Origin: Adiantum capillus-veneris | Taxonomy: Eukaryota; Streptophyta; Polypodiopsida; Polypodiales; Pteridaceae | Assembly: GCA_014529385.2 (NCBI GenBank) | Contig: CM043959.1 | Span: 65,673,253-65,737,252 of the forward strand | DNA length: 64,000 nt | Reading direction: 5' to 3' | Shown here: piece by piece, positions 38,514 through 49,571 of the stretch | Position numbering within the stretch: position 1 is the first letter of the stretch | Layout: every line of letters starts with the position of its first letter | Notes under the pieces: generated by a model | Told to the model about the DNA's origin: nothing | The model's input: only the letters and a program-made list of their open reading frames with translations | Databases searched by the model: none | Translations under genes and position numbers: made by a program

Positions 38514-40017
38514 TGTGGGAAAGTGCCAGGGGAGAAAAGGCTAGAATATTGGTTAAGCTAGAAGACCGGCCACAGTAGGGATCCAAAGGAGGAAAAATAG
38601 GGATCCAAATGGGGGGGCATCTGCAAAAGATCCATGTGCAACAATGGGCTAAAAAGACCCTAAGGTTCAGCCCATTAAGACTTCCAAAATGCTAAGGTTC
38701 CAATATTCAAAGGTTGCGTCCAAAGGGTTAAAGCTTAGGGAGAATTGGATGCTTTGTGTGCTCTCCAAAGTCAACACATATCCCTACATGGGAGGGGACG
38801 AGCCCTTCTTCTAGGGGATGAGAGAGAAATCCACACACACACACACACAGGCTCCCTTTACACAAAGGGAAGGAGGGACACATGTCACCTCCCTAGGCCA
38901 GATGCCCACAAGGTGTGCCCAGTTTCTATTGGATGACCCTTGAAGTGGACCAATGAGAATTAAGCTAGAGTAAATCTAGTTTAATTAATTTAAAAACATT
39001 TAATAAAAGAAACCAATGAGAATTAAGTCTCCTAGAAGACTATTGGGCAGTCTCTCAAGGGGTCCAATGAGCATTCAGAAGCCCAATGGCTTGCCTGATT
39101 CCTATTGGCCAGGACACAAAGGGGTCCAATGAGAGTTTAGTTTAATTATTTAATTACCTAAAGCTCTCACAAAAGGGGAAAGGGGGACACATGTCAGAAG
39201 GCTATCACTTATGCTGCTTAATAGTCATTGGCTTGACTTGGGGAGAGCCAATGAGGGCTCAACAAGAGCAAATAGCAAGAGGGCTCGCCCAAGAGAGAGA
39301 GGGGGCTGATTTTTGCAAGGCATTATCACACACACACTCACACAATCTCATGTGTGAAGAAAGAGAAGACTATCTCTTCCCAAGCTTTAATGGAGAGCTC
39401 ATCACCTACTCCAAGCTTATGAGATAGAAGCCTACATCGACACACTCTTGGCTTGTGGATGCAAATCCAACCAAGAGCCAAGCTTCAATGCATGCTCATC
39501 TCCTCTACCAAGCTAATTACTAAGCTAAAGCTATGCTAATATGAGTGATTATGTGAGGAGATGTACATCTTTCTCGTAAGATACTCCTTCTTCCTCTCAA
39601 TCTACTCTCATACCCTGCTAGCTCTCACCATCGTCGAAGGTGTGTGAGGTCTTGAGTCTGAGAACGGGGATAATTAAAGTTGTGTTTGTTAAGTGTTTTT
39701 CTTAGTGCATGAAGTTTTCATCTTCATTGCACTAGCTAGTCTTGAAGGAACACAAAGAATTGTATTGTACAATGTCTCTCTTGATGGGAGAAACCATAAT
39801 ACAAAGCCTTTTGGAGGGGGGACCGCGGCTCCATGCAAATCCGGTCCTCAACTGTTGTCAATAGCTTAATTTCTCTCTCTTTTGAAAGTATTGTTGATGC
39901 TATCTAACTAGGTGTTATGCTTTTTGTTCCTCTCTCCACTCAAGCACTCTTGTAATTCTCATTAGGAATCTATTCTAATGAAATGCCCACTATGTTCATG
40001 CTAATTTCCGCTACACA
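38514..40017 (+). mobile_element. LTR-like block, possible solo LTR
   Basis: Starts TGTGGGAAAGTGCC and ends ...CTAATTTCCGCTACACA, a form typical of plant Gypsy LTR ends, and separates sequence that otherwise belongs to the GTACC-bearing element. It repeats the motif CCAATGAG at least five times near 38950-39255 in the setting GGTCCAATGAG, as LTR promoter repeats can. No matching LTR or clear target duplication was found, so this remains tentative. Confidence 0.35.
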
Positions 40018-40039
40018 TAAGTTTTTAGACCATTAAATG

Positions 40040-40290
40040 TTACATCGCAAGTTCAAGAAGTACCAAATTGGTACTGTAATAGTGGACAGACGTGCACCCA
40101 AGTTCAACAGTACCAAAAAGTACCAAATTTGGTATTGTAATGCACATATATTGAGGACAACTGAAACAGTAATGTAACAAAAGGTAACATACCAACACAT
40201 AACTAGATAGATAGAACAGATAAAGCTCAGGGCCAAAAAATCAAGTTGACTCAGTCACTAAAAAGCACAAAGTGCGGAATACAATAGATT
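40040..40290 (-). repeat. Inverted copy of the 36640-37150 repeat
   Basis: Read on minus it runs TTCCGCACTTTGTGCTTTTT, GGCCCTGAGCTTTATCTGTT, TTGGTATGTTACC and TACTGTTGAACTTGGGTGC, in the same order as 36655-36900 on plus. The two copies face each other about 3 kb apart around the FCP1-like fragment. Confidence 0.8.
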
Positions 40291-40299
40291 CTCACTGGC

Positions 40300-43200
40300 T
40301 ATAGTTTGCATGCACGGGATAATTGATCACAGGCGCGATTGTGCTTTTTTCTCTGCAAACAAAAAAGTTCTTGCAGGGTCACGGAATCAGGGGAATCACC
40401 TCTCCGCTTCGAAAGAGCATCGGCAGCAGTAGAGTCAACGCCCCCGTCGGTGCTGTCCACAACAGTATCGTTCGCATGTACTTCTTTCTACTCATCCTCG
40501 ACCTCCCTCCGATCTTTGTTGCCTTCCGACCCCTCTTTGACCTCCCCTTCACTCCCCTTTGTGGTTTCCACCCCCTCCCCAACAACCCCCTTTGTGGGTT
40601 CTTCCTCTCCCTTCTTGGTCGTTGCTTCATCGAGCTTTGTGTTGGCAGCATCCTAGCTTTCCTCCGCATCCAGCTCCACAACAACAGGGACTTTACCTTC
40701 CTCCTTGTCCTTAGTCTTTTTACCATCTCTGGCCTCCTCCTCACTTTTACTTTCGCTGTCACCTGTTGCCTCACATCTTTGCCCCGTCACATTGTCTTTC
40801 CCTACAGAATTACCTTGCTTCAGATCGTGGAGAACATCTGATATCTCCCTTGTCACCTCATCCACGTCCCATATTCGACTTGCAGCCGACTTTCTGGCGT
40901 GCTGGTCAGCAACTGCAGCATCCTGCTCCTCTGCAAACACAAAGAAAGACAGCACATACTAACTTGTATGAAAACCTCACTGAGTTGCAAGTGCGCATAT
41001 GTATTCAAAAATGCACACATACTTACTCTTGACAACTTGAAGCCCACTGGCCCAGGACTTTGCCAAATCAGAGATTACCATATTACAACCCAGCTTGACA
41101 CATTGATCCCTGCTTTGTAACATAGCACTGAAGCACAAGGAATGATACTGGTGTCGGCACTCTAGCATGAAGGTTCCGACTACATGTGCACACTCCAAGG
41201 GCTCACCGCATGCAACACACATACCAAACACCGGGATCACATTTACCGAATCATTAACCTAGGGCCTAGGATATAGTAGGAACCTCTTCCCAAGCCTGAT
41301 ATCAGAAAACATCTCCTTCACAAATAGGGTATGCTCTTGACCTTCCTTCCATTTTTTCTCAAGAGTGTCATACTCAGCCTGTGTTGACAACCAGCGGTCC
41401 CAATTAGTTTCAAAAACTACCAAGAAGTCATACCGAGACTGTTACTTCTAAGTACTGTACTACGAAACAGAACCCAAACTACCAAAACCACCAAAACTAC
41501 CAAAAACTACCAAACTCGGGAATCATATAGTACCAAAACATATAAATACCTTCAATGCAGAACTAAACTACCCAAACCTTATCAAAACTACCAAAAGCCA
41601 CTTTTTGCAGCACTTTCAAATAGTACCTAAAAGTACCAAAACTACCAAACAAGCTTTTTGCATCACTTTCAAATAGTACCTAAAAGTACCCAAAACTACC
41701 AAAATCAAACTACCAAACAAGCTTTTTGCAGCACTTTCAAATAGTACCAAAACTACCAAAATCAAACTACCAAACCCACTTTTTGTAGCACTTTCAAATA
41801 GTACCAAAACTACCAAATCAAACTACAGAAGCCACTTTTTGCTGCACTTTCTAATAGTACCTAAAAGTACCAAAAGTACCAAAACTCCCAAAATCAAACT
41901 TTCAAATATTACCAAAACAACCAAGACTACCAAAGAAACATTTTTTGTAGCACTTTCAAAAACTACCAAAATTACCAAAATCAAACTACCAATTACACTT
42001 TTGCAGCACTTTCAAATAGTACCTAAAAGTACCAAAACTAGCAAAACTACCAAAGCTATCAGAATAAAACTACCATAACACCTTTTGGATCACTTTCAAA
42101 AAGTACCTTAAAGTACCAAAACTTCTTCATAGTACCAGAAATACCAAACCATAAGACAGAAGGAAACCATAAACTACCTAGAATAAAAATAGTTCTACCA
42201 TGAGTACCTAATACTACCAATCCCACCAAACCAAGCATAAACAGTTCTATCAAAGGTACCTAACACTACCAATCCCACCAAACCAAGCATAAACAGTTCT
42301 ACCAAAGGTACCTAACACTACCAATCCCACCAAACCAAGCATAAACAGTTCTACCAAAAACTCCCAAAACTACCAGCACCTGTTGCTCTAGAATCTCCTT
42401 ATCGAGCAATGACGTATCTTCACTGATTTTGTATCGACGTAGCATCCTTCGACTGGCAGCCAAATCAGCTTCTATCACATTGATTTCTATGTCATCGCCA
42501 GTGTCGCCCTCTCTCAGTGTTTCCAGTTAGGTCTCATATTCCTTGATGTCGTCCATAATCTGCTTGACAAGTTTATTGGAACCCTCTGCCCTCAAGAGTG
42601 TTTCCTTCTTCTACTTCAGAGACATTGTCAGCTCTTTCAGCCTATCGGCTACCCCGACACATGCGAGGGACTCTCCCAACCATAGCTTCAAGGTCCGCAA
42701 TATAATCAGGTGTCTTCTCCTCATGACGCTGTGGGGGGACTTTTTGTGTAGGGGGCATACTACCGACTGGCGTAAGTCGGGGCTTCTTGGTATTTGATGG
42801 GTGGCCTCCTTGGGACGCACCGTTTTCCTTTCGCCAATTCTCAACCTTCTTTTCCAAGCCTCCTGGTCGGGAGGAACACATGTTGAGTACACTCTCACCA
42901 AACCTGGCCCATGCAACCCTGTGGCCCCCAGGGTCCTTTGTGGCTGCATGACACTTCTCATATGCAAAACAGCGAGCAAATTTTGTAGTGATCTCCCCAC
43001 ATGATGGTGGGGCTTGGTACACCTTATGGAACAAGAACCTGCATTCATCCTGAAGCCGTGGCTGCACGTGATTTAAGTAAATCTTTGTCTTCTTCTGGCT
43101 AGAATGCTTGAATACAGTGAGCCACTAGTCATCGGGGATGTCATCTTTCGTGAGATCCTTTGGCAACACCCCCTCCATGCTCAATCCATACTCATCATGA

Positions 43201-43997
43201 AGCTCTTGTGTTGTATAGCAGAACTTTGTCAAGATAGGGTACTCCTCCATCTTGTTTTTTCCTGCGATGTGGAAACAACACGCAAGTAAAGACATGCCCT
43301 CATTATATGCCTCATTTCAATTGTGCAAAACAAAACACATGGAATGAAATGAATGTATCTCATTCAGATGACAATTGCAAAATTCAGTTGTGTACAAAGC
43401 CAAATTTGGTAGTGGTTAGTATCAAATTTGGTACTGGTTAGTACCAAATTTGGTACTAACCAAATTTGGTTATGCTGACATCCCTACTGAGCTTCAACTT
43501 TGTGCTATGCTCATGCACAACATATACTGATTTTTGCACTTGCATGCATGCAAGTTAGCAATCTAAAGAGCAGCTTATACATGTAACTTTGTAACTTTCC
43601 TAAACCCTAAATTGCTAAGAAGATCCCAAACATGCATATGTACTTGCTGCATGCAAAAAAAGCAAATGCAGACCTCATCAGATAAAAGACATGCAGAATC
43701 TTGCATGCATGGAAAATAAAATGGTAAATCACCAGAAAACGCACAGCTCTGATAGCACCTACCTTTAGATGTTGTAGATGACCGTGGAGTCTCATCATCG
43801 GCAAAAAGAGGCCCAGGCTTAAATGAAGTCTCCATGGACACAGCAGGTTTCTCCCTCTCCACAAAGCAGGCCCCCTTGCTAGCCCTCGTATTTGGGGTGT
43901 CGATGTTCCGAGGGGATTTTGCATCCATTGTCATCTTCTTCTTTTTCCCATTGTCCGATGACGCTTTGACTGCTGATTTCCTCGCTGGCGTGCTCAT
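40300..43997 (-). pseudogene. Four-exon gene: coiled coil plus RING-like zinc finger, broken
   Basis: Exon 1 43997-43763 (MSTPARKSAVKAS..., basic/Ser-rich) ends AAAG|GTAGGT. Exon 2 43261-42380 holds YPILTKFCYTTQELHDEYG, ECRFLFHKVYQAPPSC and a long helical region, and ends CAG|GTGCTG. Exon 3 41378-41027 carries CVACGEPLE...CRHQYHSLCF...CVKLGC, a RING-like Cys/His array, and ends AAGA|GTAAGT. Exon 4 40930-40300 is acidic and Lys/Glu-rich. The splice phases are consistent at all three junctions, which supports the model. Lesions include in-frame TAG after DIPDD, after LYPRP, after DAEES and after EVEDE, plus a frame change near 42650. RING-like modules often act in ubiquitin transfer or protein contacts; a role in transposition is only possible by context. 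Confidence 0.6.
41440..42365. repeat. CTACC minisatellite in intron 2 of the RING-like gene
   Basis: Degenerate ACTACCAAAA and GTACCAAAA repeats, with a longer unit of about 55-68 bp marked by TTTTTGCAGCACTTTCAAATAG (near 41600, 41650, 41725, 41785, 41840, 41945, 42003, 42085; written here with variants). At 42190-42360 three copies of a roughly 53-bp unit begin AAACAGTTCTACCAAAGG. It fills almost the whole intron 42379-41379. Confidence 0.8.
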
Positions 43998-44347
43998 CTT
44001 CCTAATTGTGAGTAGCCGGGGATCTTGTTACCTGCAACTGTACTGGTTTGCAGAAGGCGATGTAGTAAGAGAGCAAGGCGGAAGCTGGAAAATGTGTTGA
44101 GCAACTGCGCCACTCACAAACGCAGTCTGTGATGGGACTTTTGGCACAGTTTCAAAACACCACTCGCATTACTTATTGCCCCACCCACGTTTTCTTTCAC
44201 GGAAAGTTTAAATCATACAAATTTCCTTCGTACCATTCTTTAACATAGATGAAAAAATCACCTCCAAAGTGTGGACATATGTAGAAGTACCAACCAGGTA
44301 GAAGCAAAATAGGTCCTTTTTTTGTACCACCAAACCATGCTTTCACC
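43998..44347. other. Right terminal region of the 12.8-kb insertion
   Basis: Upstream region of the minus-strand four-exon gene, ending in the right terminal inverted repeat. No repeat array or open frame beyond short chance frames is seen. Confidence 0.5.
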
Positions 44348-44352
44348 TAGTA

Positions 44353-47105
44353 AGAGAAAGCTTGATTCCTAATCTAGAAAAGAACTCGCTTGCTTCTTCC
44401 GCATCCATTTCACCTCTATCTACATTGATTTTTCCCACACAACCATAACGGCAAATCACCTCTTCAAGAAGGAATTTGCACACAGCTTTTGTGGTTTAAG
44501 CTCTTAATGCTCTTCCTTCAACCTGGTTAGTTAGGTCCTCTCGTGCAAGAACCAAGTATCTCATTTGCCAGAGTCCTAAAGGCATTGTGACTAGATCCAC
44601 AACCCATTTATAGTGCATGGCTAGTGGATATGTAGGGTGCAATCCATCACGATGTCGGACATTTGAATACATTTGACAAGTTACACACGACTCTACAGAT
44701 ACATCTTTATACATACCCTTCCACCAGTATTTTTCTTTCAACTTGGAGAAGGTTGCCCACACACATCTGTGTCCAGCCCATAGACTCTCATGAAACTCTT
44801 GCATGAGCTTTACTTGAGTCTCTTTTTTACATATAACCCGTTGTGGTGTAGCACCCTTTTGTTTAGGATGCTTCCACAAGTAACCATCCTTCAAAAAGTA
44901 CCCATATGCTTTCCTGCGTATCCTCTTGAATTCTTGTTCAGACCAATCATCCTGTTTTGTTAGAGTACTCAAGTAGCTTCCAATAAGAAGCCAATCACCT
45001 TCATAAAGATCTTTCAAGAACAACTCAAGTGAATTAGTCATGCAGACATTGTTACCTTTGACATGAGATATAGAATAGAACTTTGTGCCTACATCATCTC
45101 CCTCGTCAATCATTTGTGACTCATCTTCATACCTTGCCCTTGATAGCATATCTTCCACTATATTGTGTTTACCTGCAATGTGCTTAAACTCAGGATTTAA
45201 GGACTTAATGTAGGCAATCCACCGCAACATAGCAATGTCTGGTGTTGAGCAGCTTGTAATCATCCCAAGAAGTGGTAGACAATATGTTTCTACAACCACA
45301 CATGCACCAATACGGTACTCTTTTCCATTTTTCAAGGCTGTAACCATACCCCATAGCTCTCTCTTTATTTGTGGATAGTTTCTTTGGCGAGCACTTAGTA
45401 CCTTTGCTCCAAATCTTATCACATACCTGCGTCCTTCTTCGTCATCTTGCCCTATTGCCCATCCAATCCCTGTAGGATTGGTGTCTACTGTCACAATTAC
45501 TGGCCTTTGACACTCATAGTCTACCTTTCTCAAAGTTGGTGCTGATTGGAGCAACTCCTTTAGCTTTTTCATGGATTTTACATGTGCTTCTGTCCATTTA
45601 AACTTTTGATTCTTTCTAAGCAACTGATAAAGAGGATCAGCTACATGTGTATAATGTGGAATCCAAATAACATAGAAGACACATGCTCCCAGAAACCTTC
45701 TAACCTCAGTGGTGCTAGTGCATGTTTCTTTCATTCTTTGGATGGCATCTACCTTTGTTGGAAAAGGTTTCCTATCATATGGCCCGCACATGTGCCCCAC
45801 AATGAGCACTTCATTGACACCAAACATAGACTTTTTCCCTGACAATGTAAGATTCACTTCTTCCAACATAGACAAAATTTTATCACAATCATTTATGTGA
45901 TTTACCACAAACCTGCGACATCCCTTGAGATCCAAAGCTTCATCTTTGTCACTTTCTTCACATCCTTTGATAGGAAAATCATCAATGAAAGGCATTGTGA
46001 TCTGAGGAATAAAGTCACATAAGACCTTATTCATCCCATTCATCATATGTGCAACCGAGTTGGTTGCTCCCTGTGGCAAGGTACACATCCTTACCAAACC
46101 CAAAGGTGTCCTCATGGTTGTCAAGTCTCTGCTTTCAATTGCCACCTGAAACTGATCATACCCTGAGTAGAGATCCCCCATTGAGTAGATTGCCCTCCCT
46201 GCAAATGCCTCTGCAAACTCATCCACAATTGGACCTATACCTACATTTCTAATTGTCACCTTGTTCACTGGTTGCATATCTTGGATGAAGCGTAGAGAAC
46301 CATTCTTCTTTGGAACTGTGAACCACCTGTTTGAGTATGGAGCACAAGAAGGCTCCAGGATTCCCATTTTGATTTTCTCATTCAGTAGCTCTACTAACTT
46401 TGGCAAATGAGCCTTTGGAACTGGAATAGGCCGCACATTCCAAGGCACATGAGGTATTGTGAAAATTACCATAGGAGCTACAATAGAAGGATCAACACAT
46501 CCTATCTTATGTGGCTCAAATGCAAAAGCCTTACCATGCTTTGAAAGCATGGCTTTGAAGCACTTTGTCTCCTCCTGTTTTAGAAACTCCTCGCGACCAA
46601 TCTGCAACTCTTGGAAAGACTCCTTTGTGAAGGTATGCCCAATATTTTTAGGATTCCTCGAACTTGGTTGTAAAGAAGCCTGCTCAATCTTTTCCCTATT
46701 GTTGGGTGGTAAGGGTGAAGCTACTGGTTTCACCTTCTTTGCTACACTCTTGTATTTAGTTTCAACATGGACTTCTGGGTCAACTGTTTGGTTTTCTTTA
46801 AAGGCTTCTATTACTTGATACATTTCCATAGAGCAAACTTCCACAAGTTCATTTTCAAGATGCAAACTAGACCCCATTATAGCATCAAGCTCACCCATAG
46901 TATCTACAAAAGAAACTTGTTCACACAAACCCAAAACATTTTCAGTAGGCTCTAGCAACCCACTCTTTTTCATGCCTATTTGTACATTATGCACATATTG
47001 CCTCTCACATCTCTTCAAATTTTCAAGTTTTGTAAAACATACTGATCCATTCCTTGTTACCAAGGAGCTCGTTGAAAAAGTTTCACTTATTTTTAGATCA
47101 GGCAA
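44353..47105 (-). pseudogene. Gypsy pol: reverse transcriptase, RNase H, integrase N-terminal half
   Basis: One open frame of 869 residues from 47105 to 44496, then a TAA and continued integrase sequence to the insertion point at 44353. Order: linker; RT with PYSNRWFTVPKKNGSLRF, YSMGDLYSGYDQF, LPQGATNSVAHM and the catalytic FIDD; RNase H with VTVDTNPTGIGWAIG and RELWGM; the integrase HHCC zinc region (HESLWAGHRCVWA...CVTCQ) and core with VVDLVTMP (first Asp). After the stop, NVDRGEMDAEEA carries the second Asp. The long intact RT/RNase H frame contrasts with the damage elsewhere. The first Met of the frame is not necessarily the true start because gag-pol is normally a polyprotein. Confidence 0.9.
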
Positions 47106-47140
47106 GACCCTTTTTCTTTCTGTACTAGTGCAATCCCGCT

Positions 47141-47959
47141 TTACAATGGTACTTGGCCAAAACTCATCATTTCCCTATGGTCATGAAACTCTTTGCTCAC
47201 CTTTGGTAGAGGATGTTCTCTGAGTTTGTCACGTATTCTTTCATGATTCATACAAACTGTGAGAAATTGGACAGCACCTTTACCATCTTTGCTACGTATC
47301 TTAGCATATGTTGAACCATCGTCCATTACCTTTGTTTCTATTCGAACTCCCACAATGTAGGGTTGTCCAAGGATGAGATGATATGAAGATGTATCCTGTA
47401 CAAAGAAGTTTTGGTCAATCTTTACATCACCTATTGTCACCTTCACACCTAGACATGCTACATACAATTCACCGGATGAATTGTTTGCCACTTTTACCAT
47501 CCAGCCATGATCTGTGTCCATTGGCCATTTGCACTTGTTGTAGAGACTCTTTGACATTATGTTTATTTATGAACAATGGCCAATCAAGGCAACAAATGGC
47601 TCTTCAAGATCACCTACCTTGACCAAAGTTTCTGTAGTAGCCCTTGCCCAGTGACTTTGTGAATAGTAGCTCCTAGGAATATCTTCAACTTCTTCATCAT
47701 CATTTGAGAAACACACTTGCTTCACTCTCCCACTAGATTGGTAGCATCCTACCACAGCTCCATCATCCTCCTTATTTTGCAGTTGCATCTGTTGTGTCTT
47801 CGAAGTTTCCCCTTCAACCTGTGGACAAGAAACTTCAGCAAGAGTTTGCCTCTTTCTCTTGATGATGTCAATGATCTCTTCATGGAATTCACGCTTTGCA
47901 ATGCCAAGAACTTCTCCTAGAGTAAACTCAATCTTGCTATTCAAGATCCTTTCCTCCAA
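47141..47959 (-). pseudogene. Gypsy protease region, active site lost
   Basis: 47959-47567 gives a gag-pol linker ending VKVGDLEEPFVALIGHCS, and 47557-47141 continues in the same frame with INIMSKSLYNK and ...YHLILGQPYI, the flap-to-C-terminal hallmark of retropepsins. The position where related proteases have D-(S/T/H)-G reads G-H-C and is followed one residue later by TAA, so the catalytic Asp codon and the following Gly are both changed. The frame then shifts relative to pol near 47110-47160. Confidence 0.75.
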
Positions 47960-48015
47960 GACTTTCTTTAAATCTGTAGCAACCTCAATATCAGATTGTA
48001 GTTTATAAGTTGGGC

Positions 48016-49491
48016 CTAAATTGTCTTACCTTTTGTTAGCTCTTTCTTCTTTCCTGTTGTAGACTCCTCCATGAGTACTTCAGGTGGAGATGCTCCTTGT
48101 GTTGAGGGTGTTTGAGAAGGCATTGAGTCGCTTCTTCCCCCACTTCTAGAAGCTCTTTTTGATGAACCTTCATCAGCATTCTCACGTCTGTGCTTCTCTT
48201 CTACAATCGCCTCATTTTGTTGGCATTTTGTAATGTAGGCATGCACTGACAATGAGTCCACTGGATCATTCCATCCTGTTTCTAGACGTATGCAATCACC
48301 TACTTCATGTAGAATCTCTTTTGTAAGATTTCCCTTTTTAGCTAATTGCATGACATTTGGCCAAATTTGACCATGATGGTCACTCACCTCTTCATTAGTA
48401 AGATGCTCAATTTTTACTCCATAAGTAGCTGCCTCAACTGATGAGGTGGCATGGTTAGTTGCCATATCTTCGACTAAGGTTTGCATTCCCCCCTTCCCAA
48501 AGTTAGTTCTCAAGGGTAGACCTGTCTCTCTTAAGTGGATTTTACCATCCTTAAAAAAGACAAAGTCTTTTGACAAAGCATCACGAAAATCATCACAATC
48601 TCTTCTTACATGGTTTATACTATCACACCAAATACATCTATTAACAAACCCTTCCTTGGGCTGTTGTCTTTGCCTAAGAAGTGACCCTGATGGTGTGCCT
48701 TTTTCTTCAAGCTTTGCAAGTTTCACCTTCAAGTCACGCATTCCCTTCACAAGTTCATCTAGCATAGACTCATCAAACTTAGGAGCTATATAAGTAGGCT
48801 TTACCATTTTGTCAGAAGTTGAGGTTGAAGGACTTGTAGTGTTTAGTACCATCTTGTCCCTTCTTCTTTGTCGTTTGGCAAGCAACGAGACAGCACCTTC
48901 AACTTCATTCCAGTCGGTCTTTTGTCCTTGCTCAGCATCTTTATCTTCAAGGAGAAGCTCCAAATTTTCTTGAAACTCTTTACCTGCAGATTGTAAGAAA
49001 AGATCTGTCTTCTCTACATCTAGTGTGGCCCTTTCTGTCCTGGTGAGTTGTGCATAGCGTCGCTCAAATTCTCTAAGTAGCTCTATTATTGATAGTCCTT
49101 GCTTTGGCTTGACTACCCATTCTAAGAATTTCCTTTTGGTCACTCTCTCCGAGTCATCCATGAAATATTCCTCCTTTAAAGCTACTTTGAGTTCTTTCCA
49201 ATTTCTCCCATGCCCATCTTTAATTACCCTAACATGCTCCCTAATTTCTGGAGCAACAACTAGCTCAAAGCTTTGAATCATCTCACCTTCTGACACGCGA
49301 TGCAGCTCCATCTCTTTCACATACTCGCGTAAGTACTTGGTTACATCTTTGCCATTGAACTGATCCATTCTGTTGACGACCACTTGTATGGCCTTCGTTG
49401 CTAAAATCTCCCTTCTTTCAGAAGCATGTTGTTGTTGCATGAACACTGCAAATTCTTGAAACATTTGCATTGTTGTCGGGTCAAAATCCAT
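48016..49491 (-). pseudogene. Gypsy gag
   Basis: Open frame reaches 49605, but its first 38 residues would translate LTR end and PBS, so the likely start is MDFDPTTMQMFQEF at 49491. A capsid-like helical region follows (VNRMDQFNGKDVTKYLREY, MIQSFELVV, ELLREFERRYAQLTR), then a CCHC-like knuckle CIWCDSINHVRRDC near 48610-48650 and a Ser/Lys-rich tail. The frame stops at 48016 (TAG). The linker sequence GPTYKLQSD resumes in another frame, so gag is shifted off the protease region. Gag would form the particle and bind RNA. Confidence 0.8.
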
Positions 49492-49547
49492 ACCCTGTTG
49501 CTCAACATGATCACCTATGGTTACGCACAAACTCTCACCCTGGCAGT

Positions 49548-49565
49548 TTCGCGTCGGGTTCACCA
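49548..49565 (-). promoter_or_regulatory. Gypsy primer-binding site (putative)
   Basis: Read on minus, TGGTGAACCCGACGCGAA starts six bases after the 5-prime LTR. It starts with TGG as plant PBS do, but I did not assign the primer tRNA. Confidence 0.5.
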
Positions 49566-49571
49566 AAAATA

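Larger units (their letters stand above)
31530..44347. mobile_element. 12.8-kb DNA-transposon-like insertion with three genes
   Basis: Interrupts the Gypsy integrase. Left end GGGTCAAATCATGG...GTGGTACAAAAA and right end (reverse complement) GGTGAAAGCATGG...GTGGTACAAAAA form a roughly 29-bp imperfect terminal inverted repeat. TAGTA lies on both flanks (31525-31529 and 44348-44352), and removing one copy restores a continuous integrase frame, so a 5-bp duplication is likely (3 bp, TAG, is the alternative). Inside are a plus-strand transposase-like gene, a minus-strand FCP1/HAD-like gene, a minus-strand coiled-coil/RING-like gene, two large GTACC/CTACC minisatellites and an LTR-like block. All genes are broken. 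I cannot place it in a named superfamily: TIR sequence and TSD length do not clearly fit CACTA, PIF/Harbinger, hAT or Mutator. Confidence 0.7.

Noticed and set aside
38514-40017. 5-bp target duplication for the solo-LTR-like block
   Set aside because: The bases before TGTGGG and after CTACACA do not match for any reasonable end choice.
40323-40841. 172-residue plus-strand hydrophobic frame
   Set aside because: Antisense to the acidic exon 4 of the RING-like gene. Leu/Phe richness is the complement of Lys/Glu codons.
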